Source of the DNA: Brochothrix campestris | Lineage (GTDB): Bacteria; Bacillota; Bacilli; Lactobacillales; Listeriaceae | NCBI RefSeq assembly: GCF_046058945.1 | Contig: NZ_CP175511.1 | Location: 806,001-870,000 of the forward strand | DNA: 64,000 nt | Direction: 5' to 3' | Shown here: one piece after another, positions 44,597 through 53,731 of the stretch | Position numbering within the stretch: position 1 is the first letter of the stretch | Layout of the letters: every line of letters starts with the position of its first letter | The notes under the pieces: model-generated | Told to the model about the DNA's origin: nothing | Database searches by the model: none | Seen by the model: only the letters and a program-made list of their open reading frames with translations | Program-made: the position numbers and the translations under genes

Positions 44597-46056
44597 TGAC
44601 AACAGCAACGTTACCACTCATTTTTGAACAAACAAAGGCAGGGCGAGTGAGCTATAGTTTACCACCGCTTGACGTACCAACAGTAGATGCAACAGCGATT
44701 CTCGGTGTCGAAAACATCCGTCAAGTACCAGCGGAACTTCCTGAAATGGCGGAATTAGATTTAATTCGTCATTACACACGTTTATCAAACCATAATCATG
44801 GTGTCGATTCAGGTTTTTATCCATTGGGTTCATGCACGATGAAATACAACCCTAAGGTAAATGAAGTAACGGCGCGTTTAGATGGATTTGCCCATATTCA
44901 TCCGTTGCAACCTGAAAACACAGTGCAGGGAGCCATGGGGCTCATGCACAATCTACAAGAAGATTTGAAAGAAATTACAGGGATGGATGAGGTAACATTG
45001 CAGACTGCAGCCGGAGCTCACGGTGAATGGACTGGGTTAATGCTCATCCGTGCCTTCCATTTAAAGAACGGTGATACGAAGCGAACAAAAGTTATTATTC
45101 CTGATGCAGCTCATGGGACAAATCCTGCTTCAGCAGCAGTGGCAGGGTTTGATGTCATTACCGTTAAATCTAATGAAAAAGGACTTGTTGATATTGAAGA
45201 TTTGCGCCGTGTAGCCGATGAAACAACAGCAGCGCTAATGTTAACCAATCCGAATACGCTTGGTTTATTTGAAGAAAACATCGAACAAATCGCTGCTATT
45301 ATTCACGAGGTCGGCGGTAAGGTGTATTACGATGGTGCCAACTTGAACGCGGTGATGAGTAAGGCACGTCCTGGCGATATGGGCTTTGATGTCGTGCATC
45401 TCAACTTGCATAAAACGTTCACTGGTCCACATGGTGGCGGAGGACCCGGTTCTGGTCCTGTAGGTGTTAAGGCTGACTTAGTGCCATTTTTACCAAAACC
45501 ATTATTAATCAAAAAGGGCGATGCCTATCAGTTTGATTATAATCGTCCTGAATCGATTGGTCGTGTGAAGCCATTTTATGGTAACTTTGGTATTAATGTT
45601 CGCGCATACACCTACATTCGGACAATGGGGCCGATTGGTTTGAAATTAGTGACGGAGCATGCTGTTTTAAATGCGAATTATATTATGGCGCGACTCATGC
45701 CGTATTATGACCTCCCGTTTGCGGGGCCTTGTCAGCATGAGTTTGTGTTAAGTGGTCGTCGTCAAAAAATGCAGGGTGTGCGAACACTCGATATCGCGAA
45801 GCGGCTGTTGGATTTTGGCATTCATCCACCAACCACGTATTTCCCGCTCATTGTTGAAGAAGCATTGATGATTGAACCGACCGAAACAGAATCGAAAGAA
45901 ACATTGGATAACTTCTGCGATGTGATGATTCAAATTGCAAAGGAAGCAGAAGATAATCCTGAAATCGTACAAGAAGCGCCACATACGACCTACATTCATC
46001 GTTTGGATGAAGCGCAAGCCGCACGTAAGCCACAAATTGTATGGCCAATAGCTTAA
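44593..46056 (+). CDS. gcvPB: glycine dehydrogenase (decarboxylating) subunit 2
   Basis: 487 residues, C-terminal half-type P protein with the pyridoxal-phosphate Lys in HLNLHKTFTGPHGGGGPG, plus GSCTMKYNPK and AAGAHGEWTGL. GGAGG lies at the end of gcvPA. Last gene of the operon; a strong terminator follows. Confidence 0.96.
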   Translation: MMTTATLPLIFEQTKAGRVSYSLPPLDVPTVDATAILGVENIRQVPAELPEMAELDLIRHYTRLSNHNHGVDSGFYPLGSCTMKYNPKVNEVTARLDGFAHIHPLQPENTVQGAMGLMHNLQEDLKEITGMDEVTLQTAAGAHGEWTGLMLIRAFHLKNGDTKRTKVIIPDAAHGTNPASAAVAGFDVITVKSNEKGLVDIEDLRRVADETTAALMLTNPNTLGLFEENIEQIAAIIHEVGGKVYYDGANLNAVMSKARPGDMGFDVVHLNLHKTFTGPHGGGGPGSGPVGVKADLVPFLPKPLLIKKGDAYQFDYNRPESIGRVKPFYGNFGINVRAYTYIRTMGPIGLKLVTEHAVLNANYIMARLMPYYDLPFAGPCQHEFVLSGRRQKMQGVRTLDIAKRLLDFGIHPPTTYFPLIVEEALMIEPTETESKETLDNFCDVMIQIAKEAEDNPEIVQEAPHTTYIHRLDEAQAARKPQIVWPIA

Positions 46057-46072
46057 CTAAATGATAACAAAT

Positions 46073-46122
46073 AAAAAGCGTCTTTTTTACCGATTTTTTT
46101 ATCGATAAGAAAGACGCTTTTT
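46073..46122. terminator. bidirectional intrinsic terminator
   Basis: AAAAAGCGTCTT pairs with AAGACGCTTTTT, with an inner CGAT/ATCG stem. Serves gcvPB from the left and ldh from the right. Confidence 0.9.
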
Positions 46123-46148
46123 GGCGCTGTCAACTGTTAATCATATGA

Positions 46149-47087
46149 CTATTTTGAATCTAAAGACTGGATTGTTAGACGCAGTTGATTGACAGATGTT
46201 TCGAAGTTGACTTGTTCAACAGCTGTTAAATTAAGGGCGATGATTTGTCGCAAACCGGTTTCGTTAATTAATGCAGGAGTACCAGTGAAAAGTCCGATTT
46301 CACCGTATTCACCGCGCTGAAAGGCAGAAACCGGTAAAATAGTGTTTTCATTATTTAAAATCGCTCTCACGAGACGAGCCGTACTCATCCCGATACCATA
46401 ATAGGTTGCTTGTTTACGGTCGATGATTTCATAGGCTGCATCACGAACAGAGACATAGATGGTATTGAGATCATCTGCTGTAATGTTGTCCCACTCAATG
46501 ATTGGTTTACCGCCAACCGTTGTATGGGACCAAACAGCCGTTTCAGAATCACCATGTTCGCCGATGATGTAGCCTTGAACGATGCGAGGATCGACGTTAA
46601 GTTTAAGGGCAATTTCTTTTTTGAAACGAGCGGTATCAAGAATTGTCCCTGTTCCAATCACACGGTTAAATGGTAAGCCAGATGCTTGCCATGCGATGTA
46701 GGTCATCACATCAACTGGGTTACTCGCGACGATGATTATTCCATCGAAGCCACTAGCCATAATTTCTGTTGTTACTTGTTCGGTGATTTTAGCGTTTGTA
46801 TCAACGAGGTCTAAGCGGCTTTGTCCCGGTTTTTGATTGATACCGGCTGTTAAGATAACGAGTGCAGCGTCTTTACAATCCGCGTAATCCCCAGCATAAA
46901 TAGTTGTTTTCGTATCAGCCCAAGCAATGCCGTCAGCTAAATCAAGTGCTTCACCCTCAGCCTTATTTTGATTGACGTCAATGAGGACGAGTTCGTTGCA
47001 GATGCCTTGGTTAACAATCGCATAAGCAATGCTTGATCCAACAAAGCCGGTACCGATAATTGCGACTTTACGTGCTGTTTTATTCAT
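46149..47087 (-). CDS. ldh: L-lactate dehydrogenase
   Basis: Reduces pyruvate to L-lactate with NADH. 312 residues: Rossmann motif IIGTGFVGSSIAYAI, TAGINQKPGQSRLDLV with the substrate Arg, SNPVDVMTYI, and the active-site His in IGEHGDSETAVWS. The Gln in the specificity loop (NQKPGQSR) fits LDH rather than malate dehydrogenase. GGAGG upstream and a separate promoter. Implies lactic fermentation. Confidence 0.94.
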   Translation of the reverse strand: MNKTARKVAIIGTGFVGSSIAYAIVNQGICNELVLIDVNQNKAEGEALDLADGIAWADTKTTIYAGDYADCKDAALVILTAGINQKPGQSRLDLVDTNAKITEQVTTEIMASGFDGIIIVASNPVDVMTYIAWQASGLPFNRVIGTGTILDTARFKKEIALKLNVDPRIVQGYIIGEHGDSETAVWSHTTVGGKPIIEWDNITADDLNTIYVSVRDAAYEIIDRKQATYYGIGMSTARLVRAILNNENTILPVSAFQRGEYGEIGLFTGTPALINETGLRQIIALNLTAVEQVNFETSVNQLRLTIQSLDSK

Positions 47088-47123
47088 AATAATTACCTCC
47101 GTTTTGTATTGGTTATACGTTTA

Positions 47124-47152
47124 AGACTACGGAAGAGTCGGCACCTAGTCAA
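47124..47152 (-). promoter_or_regulatory. promoter of ldh
   Basis: On the minus strand TTGACT (47152-47147), a 17-base spacer, TAGTCT (47129-47124). Confidence 0.65.
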
Positions 47153-47397
47153 CGGATTCTGGCATTGCGACTTCTGATGGAGTCATCACAAAAGACAATG
47201 ATGAGGAAGTGCTAGCTTCCAGCAGCTATATCAAAAAACAGTTAACAAGATGTCGTATTACCGACACAATTGTGGTTCTATAATTTATGGTGTTGGTGAA
47301 TTTTCACTGATGCCTATTTTTCGCAAAAAAATAGCTGCATTTTCAAAATCCCTATAATATTAAGTCACCACAACAAATTTATAAGGGGGATTCGACA

Positions 47398-48176
47398 ATG
47401 TCAGCTATCACTTTTAATAATATCGCAAATTCCTCTGGAATTACAGATGAAACTATTTCTTTTCCAAAAACATGGTGTTTAACTCAGTTAATTAAAGGTG
47501 TTTTAAGCACTTGTTATTTGGGTACACTCTCTTACACACCCTCACGGTGTGCGAATTGCGGCTTTAATAATAAAACAGTTAAACTCATTAAACACGGAAC
47601 TAAACTATCACGTATCACACTCCCTAAAACAAATAACCTTCCAACCTATCTCTTTTTAAAGAAGCAACGCTTCTTATGTAAAGGATGTAAAACAACCTTT
47701 ATCGCTTCAACTTCGATGGTAAAACGAAATTGTTTTATCTCCAAACGTGTCATCCAAACACTAGCTGCCGAAGGACAGTTTATTACTTCTGAAAAAGATA
47801 TCGCTTTTAGACAGAGTGTTTCAACAACTACTGTTAATCGTGCTTTACACTAATTGTCTCCTCAATTCAAACCGAACTAGCACAGCAATTACTGATTGCG
47901 CTAAAACACAAAAATTTCCCTGCTTACCAATCATTGATTCAGACTAAAAAACCTTTCGTTTCTTCACAACTGAAACGCAGTTTAAAAACATTAAACAAGC
48001 ATTTACCTGCAATCGAAAATAGCTTTAAATACGAGGATTCCAACGGGCATTTAGGAGGGATCAATAACAAAATAAAAGTGATTAAACGGATTTCGTTTGG
48101 TTACCGTAACTTTTCAAATTTCAGAAACAGGATTCTACTCGGATTCAATCATAAACGCATCGCTCCCAACTCGTAA
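47398..48176 (+). pseudogene. ISL3-family transposase, deleted and with a nonsense codon
   Basis: The N-terminal 151 codons match copy 1 almost exactly up to NRALH, where a TAA replaces the Gln codon of copy 1. A short remnant (SPQFKPN) follows, then a deletion joins to the codons for LAQQLLIAL in the C-terminal part, which runs to the normal end (KRIAPNS). The catalytic core is gone. The deletion end points differ from those in copy 1. Confidence 0.92.
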
Positions 48177-48245
48177 TTAATTGACTCGTTTACTGTCTTT
48201 TAATACGCGAGAGCCTCAATAATAAACGTGCACGTCATGACGTTT

Positions 48246-48336
48246 GTGAAGGCGACTCTAGTGGGAAAAGTGGCAGCTGAATACCCCACAGCGGAGCGCG
48301 GAGGATGAAGCGTCACCCGCAGAAAGCGTCCTTCAC
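48246..48336. repeat. GC-rich inverted segment inside IS copy 2
   Basis: Counterpart of 27308-27398, starting GTGAAGG and ending CCTTCAC, with one or two changes. Its retention in a heavily deleted copy may mean that it matters for movement, or only that the deletion lay elsewhere. Confidence 0.45.
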
Positions 48337-48474
48337 ATTAGGAATGACTACAAAAAAAGCAACTACAAAAAAAGCAACTACCAAAAAAGATAGCTGCAAA
48401 AATGACTTATTTTACTAAATTTTGAATAACAACACTTTTTGACATAGAGCCACAATTGTTAACTGTCCGAATCA

Positions 48475-49752
48475 CTAGTTTTTAGTGTTTCGTAGCTGTG
48501 AAATAATCATTTTAGCATTAGCAAGGTTAAATTGATTACTTGCAATTAAGGCAGTCGTTACGGCTAATAGTTCATCTTCAGTAGCACCAGCACTCAAAGC
48601 CAGTGATTTGGCTTGTAAAGACATATGCCCTTTTTGGATACCATCAGATACAAGCGCTTTTAAGGCCGCAAGATTTTGGGCTAATCCAACCGCGGCGATA
48701 ATACGTGCTAACTCTGTCGCGCTCGGTTTATTGAGGAGATCATGTGCCACGCGAGCCATCGGTAATAAGTGAGTGGCTCCGCCAACAGCTCCGACAGGTA
48801 AAGGGAGGGTGATGGTCCCGAGCAAATCGCCATTATCAGCCATCGTCCACTTAGAGAGTGGTTGATAGCGTCCTTGCTTAACTGCAAAGGCATGAGCGCC
48901 AGCTTCGATGGCACGTGTATCATTACCGCTCGCTAAAACGACGGCATCGACACCGTTCATAATGCCTTTATTATGTGTTGTCGCCCGATACGAATCGAGT
49001 TGGGCATAACGTGTAGCTTCAACAATTCGTTGGGCTAACCAGTTGCCGTCAAAGTCTTTTGTCGTTAGCGTTGTTGGTTTAATGACACATGATGCGCTTA
49101 CGAGCGAGGTATCAGCGAAATTACTTAAAATCCGCATGAGAATTTCGCTGTTGAGCCAGTCTTTTAACACGATTGAAGTCGCCTCGAGAATGGTATTAAT
49201 CATATTAGCACCCATCGCTTCCTGGACGTCAATCACAAGATGGAGTGTTAAATAGGTTTTGTTAGAATCCTCATCAGTAATGATGCGAGTTTCGATACGT
49301 TTTAAGCCACCACCACGCTTAATAAGCGAGGGATGGGCATTGTTAGCAACCTCAAAGAGTGCTGTTTCACGTTCGTGAATTAAGGCTAGGGCAGCTTCGA
49401 AATCATTAATGTCAGTGAAAATGAGTTGGCCGATCATCGCTCGTTCGTGGACGGTCGTCATAAAGCCGCCATTTTGTTTAACAATTTTGGCGGCATTACT
49501 GCTGGCCGCAATTACGGATGGTTCTTCGGTTACCATCGGAATATAATAAGGTGTGCCATCAATCATAAAGTGCATCGCTACACCAAGTGGGAGTGGAAAC
49601 TGGCCGATTTGATTTTCAATCATCCCATCGGCAATCGCGTGGTCTAGCAATGCTTCGGTTAATAAGCTGGCCGTTTGTTCGCTCGTTAAAACACCAGAAT
49701 CAATCAGACTGGCATGTCGTTCGGCTAATGTTTGTTCGTAAAATTTCTTCAT
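48475..49752 (-). CDS. mvaA: hydroxymethylglutaryl-CoA reductase, class II
   Basis: Reduces HMG-CoA to mevalonate for isoprenoid synthesis. 425 residues. Catalytic residues are visible: Glu in TEEPSV, Lys in THNKGIMNGVDAV, Asp in SGNDTRAIEAG and His in QKGHMSLQAK. Bacterial class II type. It lies 21 bases downstream of the thiolase gene in the same direction, so steps 1 and 3 of the pathway share a transcript while step 2 (mvaS) is divergent. Confidence 0.95.
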   Translation of the reverse strand: MKKFYEQTLAERHASLIDSGVLTSEQTASLLTEALLDHAIADGMIENQIGQFPLPLGVAMHFMIDGTPYYIPMVTEEPSVIAASSNAAKIVKQNGGFMTTVHERAMIGQLIFTDINDFEAALALIHERETALFEVANNAHPSLIKRGGGLKRIETRIITDEDSNKTYLTLHLVIDVQEAMGANMINTILEATSIVLKDWLNSEILMRILSNFADTSLVSASCVIKPTTLTTKDFDGNWLAQRIVEATRYAQLDSYRATTHNKGIMNGVDAVVLASGNDTRAIEAGAHAFAVKQGRYQPLSKWTMADNGDLLGTITLPLPVGAVGGATHLLPMARVAHDLLNKPSATELARIIAAVGLAQNLAALKALVSDGIQKGHMSLQAKSLALSAGATEDELLAVTTALIASNQFNLANAKMIISQLRNTKN

Positions 49753-49773
49753 GCGAGTTAAGCCTCTCTTTCG

Positions 49774-50940
49774 TTATGCACGTTCAATTAGCACTGCAAC
49801 ACCCATCCCGCCACCGATACAAAGTGATGCCACGCCAAGTGCTGTTTGCGTTTCGTTTAAATTGGCAATTAAGGTCGTTAGAATCCGAGCCCCTGAAGCC
49901 CCAATCGGATGACCAAGCGCGATTGCGCCACCATTAATATTAATTTTCGATGCAGGGATTTTTAAATCGGTCATTACGGCTAAAGATTGGGCAGCAAAGG
50001 CTTCGTTCAATTCGAATAAATCAATCGCCTCAATTGGCAGGTCTGCTTTTGCGAGTAATTGCGTCACTGCATAAAAAGGCGCATAGCCCATCATTGCGGG
50101 ATCAGTTCCGATTTCGACTGCTGCCTTAATCGTTGCTAAAAAGGGAATGTTTTGTGCAATCGCATCGTCTTTTGTCATGAGCACAAGCGCTGCTGCCCCG
50201 TCGTTAATAGTCGAAGAATTACCGGCAGTGACACTACCGCCTGCTTTAAAGACAGGTTTCAGCTCCGCCAGTTTGGCGAGTGTTGTTTGCGGTCGGATTG
50301 ATTCATCGACTGAAAGAACTGTACCATCTGCAAGGGTAACAGGTGCGATTTCAGCAGTGAATTTGCCAGCAGCCTGTGCGTTAGCGGCCGTTTGTTGTGA
50401 GTTAAAGGCAAATAAATCTTGCGCCTCTCGACTAATATGATGATGGTCGACGAGGTTCTCGGCAGTGACACCCATCGCATAGTGTCCGAAGGCATCGGTT
50501 AAACCGTCTGAAAACATGCTGTCACTCAACTGTGTTGTTGCCACATTAGCCTTATCTTCACGTTTAAGGAGGAGTGGGGCCTGTGTCATGTTTTCGGTAC
50601 CGCCAACGACGACGGTTTGAGCCAATCCGAGTTGGAGTGCTTGTTGACCGAGCATGACCGCTTTTAAACCTGACCCACACACTTGGTTGACTGTCATAGC
50701 AGTCGCTGTTTGCGGGATACCGGCATGGATGGCTGCTTGGCGAGCGGGATTTTGACCCAAACCAGCTTGTAAAACATTGCCTAAAATAACTTGGTCAACC
50801 TGGTCAGTTGAAATGTTGGCCCGCTTTATGGCAGCCTTAATCACTTGTGTTCCTAGTTCAACAGCCGAGACATTAGTATACATGCCGCGGAATTTTCCAA
50901 TCGGTGTTCGTGCTGCGCTTACAATAACAATTTCTTTCAT
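49774..50940 (-). CDS. acetyl-CoA acetyltransferase (thiolase)
   Basis: Condenses two acetyl-CoA to acetoacetyl-CoA. 388 residues; nucleophile Cys88 in NQVCGSGLKAV, His in GGAIALGHPIGASG and the second Cys in SLCIGGGMGVA. With MvaS and MvaA it forms the first three steps of the mevalonate pathway; in enterococci thiolase and reductase are one fused protein, here they are separate genes as in Listeria. AAGGAG precedes the ATG. Confidence 0.95.
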   Translation of the reverse strand: MKEIVIVSAARTPIGKFRGMYTNVSAVELGTQVIKAAIKRANISTDQVDQVILGNVLQAGLGQNPARQAAIHAGIPQTATAMTVNQVCGSGLKAVMLGQQALQLGLAQTVVVGGTENMTQAPLLLKREDKANVATTQLSDSMFSDGLTDAFGHYAMGVTAENLVDHHHISREAQDLFAFNSQQTAANAQAAGKFTAEIAPVTLADGTVLSVDESIRPQTTLAKLAELKPVFKAGGSVTAGNSSTINDGAAALVLMTKDDAIAQNIPFLATIKAAVEIGTDPAMMGYAPFYAVTQLLAKADLPIEAIDLFELNEAFAAQSLAVMTDLKIPASKININGGAIALGHPIGASGARILTTLIANLNETQTALGVASLCIGGGMGVAVLIERA

Positions 50941-51152
50941 AATAAACTCCTTTGTTGGTGTTCTGAGTAGTGGTGTAATCGTTGCTTACATTATACCATT
51001 TCAGTTTGAAAACGAACACCAAATAACGGTTGTGTTATCAAAAACAGGCACCCATTAAAAAGATATATAAAATCAGTTGTAATTAGTTGTTTTTTTTAAT
51101 AGACTAGAGGCATATACAAACACTAAAAATAAAATAGAAAAAGGTGTTAGCG

Positions 51153-52325
51153 ATGAATATTGGGATAGACAAGATGAGTTTTTACACACCAGCCTTTTAT
51201 GTTGATATGGTTGAATTAGCAGAGGCGCGTGGGATTGATCCAAATAAATTCACGATTGGCATTGGTCAAGATCAAATGGGATTTGCTCCGTTAAGCCAAG
51301 ATGCAGTTACAATGGGCGCTAATGCAGCGTTGAACATGTTAAGTACCGACGATATTGCCGAAATCGATTTAGTGATTTTTGCCTCAGAATCAGGCATCGA
51401 TCATTCAAAAGCAGGAGCTGTTTATATTCACCGTTTACTCGGACTACCTAAAAACTGTCGTGCGATTGAATTTAAAGAAGCCTGCTATGCAGCAACGGCA
51501 GGTTTAAGTTATGCACGTAATCATGTTGCGGCCCATCCGACTAAAAAAGCGCTCGTGATTGGTTCCGATATTGCCCGTTATGGCTTGAATACACCAGGTG
51601 AGCCGACCCAAGGTGCTGGAGCAGTAGCGATGTTAGTCGCTGCAGAACCGCGTTTGTTAGTATTGAACGATGACAATGTCTATTTGACCGATGATATTAT
51701 GGATTTTTGGCGTCCGCTATACTCCGAAACAGCCTGTGTACAAGGTAAGTATTCAACTGAGCAATACATTCGCTTCTTCAATGATGTTTGGGAACAATAT
51801 CAAGCCAATACAAAGGCAACGTTAGTTGATTTTGCGGCACTCTGCTTCCATCTGCCATATACGAAGATGGGTAAAAAGGCCTTGGATACGATTATTGAGA
51901 CTGCGAGTCCTGAAAAAGCAGAAGCTTTAATGGCCTACTATCAATTAAGTACGAAGTACAGTCGTCAAATTGGTAACATCTATACAGGCTCATTGTATTT
52001 AGGTGTACTGTCGTTGTTAGAACATGATGAGACGTTGATGCCAGGTGATCGTTTAGGTTTATTCAGCTACGGTTCGGGGGCAGTCGGTGAATTTTTCAGC
52101 GCAACCTTGGCACCTGATTTTAGAAAACAACTGTATACAACCGCTCATGCGGCACAATTACAGGCACGTAAACAATTAACGATTGCAGCGTATGAAGACT
52201 TGTTCGTTGCAAGTTTACCAACTGATGGCTCAACCTATCAAATCGATGATAGCCTTGATCAAGCACCGATTAAGCTGACAGGTATGAGTGAACACATGCG
52301 GCTGTATACAAATAAGTCGTGTTAA
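51153..52325 (+). CDS. mvaS: hydroxymethylglutaryl-CoA synthase
   Basis: Adds acetyl-CoA to acetoacetyl-CoA to make HMG-CoA. About 390 residues with MNIGIDKMSFYTPAFYVDM start, catalytic Cys111 in FKEACYAATAGL, and the C-terminal GSLYLGVLSLLEH and FSYGSGAVGEFFS segments. ATG 51153 is chosen over GTG 51144, with AAAAAGG upstream. Divergent from the thiolase gene, an arrangement I know from Listeria. Confidence 0.95.
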   Translation: MNIGIDKMSFYTPAFYVDMVELAEARGIDPNKFTIGIGQDQMGFAPLSQDAVTMGANAALNMLSTDDIAEIDLVIFASESGIDHSKAGAVYIHRLLGLPKNCRAIEFKEACYAATAGLSYARNHVAAHPTKKALVIGSDIARYGLNTPGEPTQGAGAVAMLVAAEPRLLVLNDDNVYLTDDIMDFWRPLYSETACVQGKYSTEQYIRFFNDVWEQYQANTKATLVDFAALCFHLPYTKMGKKALDTIIETASPEKAEALMAYYQLSTKYSRQIGNIYTGSLYLGVLSLLEHDETLMPGDRLGLFSYGSGAVGEFFSATLAPDFRKQLYTTAHAAQLQARKQLTIAAYEDLFVASLPTDGSTYQIDDSLDQAPIKLTGMSEHMRLYTNKSC

Positions 52326-52336
52326 AAGTTAGTAAT

Positions 52337-52368
52337 AAAAAGGTCAACTCGAAGGAGTTGACCTTTTT
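52337..52368. terminator. bidirectional intrinsic terminator
   Basis: AAAAGGTCAACTC pairs with GAGTTGACCTTTT around a short loop, between mvaS and the converging DCC gene. Confidence 0.9.
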
Positions 52369-52377
52369 ATTTACCGA

Positions 52378-52761
52378 CTATTTAAAACGATGACGCCATT
52401 GCGGTGGTATTATCGGACACGCCGAAGAGCTGCTCGTTTTTTTGCGACGTCGGGCAACGAAGCGATAACACGTATCGCGCAATGAGCGAGGCAGTGCATA
52501 AGCAAGTGGGCTGATGTACTGTAACCCTTTAATCTGTCGTAAGGTTTCAATCACTGCTGTTGATTCAACGGCTATGTTTGAACCGCTGATGAAGATAAGG
52601 CTGTCTTGTTTAATCGTCAGCTTACGCTCAGTGCAGAGCGTTTCAAAGTAAGCAGAATTGAGAGCTGTAAAGGTGAGTCGCTCTTGCTTATCATGCTTCA
52701 ACAACCAAATAACGAAACCGTTACACATTAAACAGTCGCTATCAAAGGCAACGATAATCAT
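52378..52761 (-). CDS. DCC-family thiol-disulfide oxidoreductase-like protein (DUF393)
   Basis: 127 residues with the defining N-terminal FDSDCLMCN (DxxCxxC), then YRFVARRRKK near the C-terminus, both typical of the DCC family. These are predicted thioredoxin-fold proteins with unclear substrates. GGAGG precedes the ATG. Single gene with no clear functional partner nearby. Confidence 0.88.
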   Translation of the reverse strand: MIIVAFDSDCLMCNGFVIWLLKHDKQERLTFTALNSAYFETLCTERKLTIKQDSLIFISGSNIAVESTAVIETLRQIKGLQYISPLAYALPRSLRDTCYRFVARRRKKTSSSSACPIIPPQWRHRFK

Positions 52762-52925
52762 CGAATCCCTCCTTCTGCTGTTTAGACTTCACCCTCCCTT
52801 TATTATAAGAGGATAAAAGGTGCAACTTTTTTAGCATCCGAGGCTAAAAATGATGGCTAAACCTATAGATAAGTGGTTAAATAAGCTATAATGAGAGGGC
52901 AGATAAATCATTAGGGGGTCAGTAA

Positions 52926-53714
52926 ATGAAGCTTTCATGTATTCAAACGACGGTCTTTTTTGGGGAGCCCCAAAAAAATTACGTTGTGATTGAACAGAAA
53001 ATTAGAGCAGCGGCAGCAGCTGGTGCTGATGTGATTGTGTTGCCAGAAATGTGGAATACCGGGTATGCCTTATCTGACTTAGCGATGTTAGCCGATGTTG
53101 GTGGTGAGCAAACGAAACGTTTTTTAAGTCAACTCGCACAGCAATTGAAAGTTAATATTATTGGTGGTTCGGTGGCTGTTAAAGAAGAAAAGGGCTTTTA
53201 TAACCGTACGTATGTTATGAATCGTTCTGGCGAACTTGTCAGTCAGTATGATAAGGTGCATTTATTTGGTTTAATGGCCGAAGATGAATACATGCAGGCA
53301 GGGAAAACAGACCATGTGTTTACGATTGATGGCATTACACAAAGCAGTTTGATTTGTTACGATTTACGCTTTAGTGAGTGGGTAAGACAGCAGGCGTTGC
53401 AGGACGCTCACATTATTTATGTGCCCGCACAATGGCCGGAACCACGGTTGCATCATTGGCGGACGTTACTACAGGCGCGGGCGATTGAAAACCAGTGTTT
53501 TATCGTCGGTGTCAATGTGGCAGGAAGTAATCCGGCAAACACTTTTGCGGGACATTCACTCATTATTAATCCGTGGGGTGAAATTATTGCAGAAGCGGAT
53601 GAAAGTGATTCGATTTTGCAAGCAGAAATTCAGTTGGAGGCTGTGGCCCAAGCGCGGGGAAGAATTCCCATCTTTGCAGACCGTCGACCAGATCTCTACA
53701 ACATAACAGACTAA
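52926..53714 (+). CDS. carbon-nitrogen hydrolase (nitrilase superfamily, omega-amidase type)
   Basis: 262 residues with the complete catalytic set: Glu41 in LPEMWNTGY, Lys110 in YDKVHLF and Cys144 in ICYDLRFSEW. The PEMWNTGY and CYDLRFSEW motifs fit the YafV/MtnU-like branch, which hydrolyses 2-oxoglutaramate and 2-oxosuccinamate or related omega-amides. Substrate is an inference. It starts after a TATAAT (near 52889) and precedes the malic enzyme gene by 17 bases, so the two may be co-transcribed. Confidence 0.88.
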   Translation: MKLSCIQTTVFFGEPQKNYVVIEQKIRAAAAAGADVIVLPEMWNTGYALSDLAMLADVGGEQTKRFLSQLAQQLKVNIIGGSVAVKEEKGFYNRTYVMNRSGELVSQYDKVHLFGLMAEDEYMQAGKTDHVFTIDGITQSSLICYDLRFSEWVRQQALQDAHIIYVPAQWPEPRLHHWRTLLQARAIENQCFIVGVNVAGSNPANTFAGHSLIINPWGEIIAEADESDSILQAEIQLEAVAQARGRIPIFADRRPDLYNITD

Positions 53715-53731
53715 AAAAGGAGTTGGCAAAG

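Larger units (their letters stand above)
47274..48451 (+). mobile_element. ISL3-type insertion sequence, copy 2 (internal deletion)
   Basis: Same element as the one at 27208-28776, here in the opposite orientation and 391 bp shorter (1178 bp). Both ends are intact (GGTTCTATAATTTATGG and the complement of GGCTCTATGTCAAA). It is flanked by a perfect 8-bp direct repeat ACAATTGT at 47266-47273 and 48452-48459. It sits between the ldh promoter region and the end of mvaA. Confidence 0.94.

Noticed and set aside
52800..52925. Another hairpin-family linker (AAGAGGATAAAAGG)
   Set aside because: Only the linker-like string is present, with no flanking palindrome or GACTAT...CCGTC apex.
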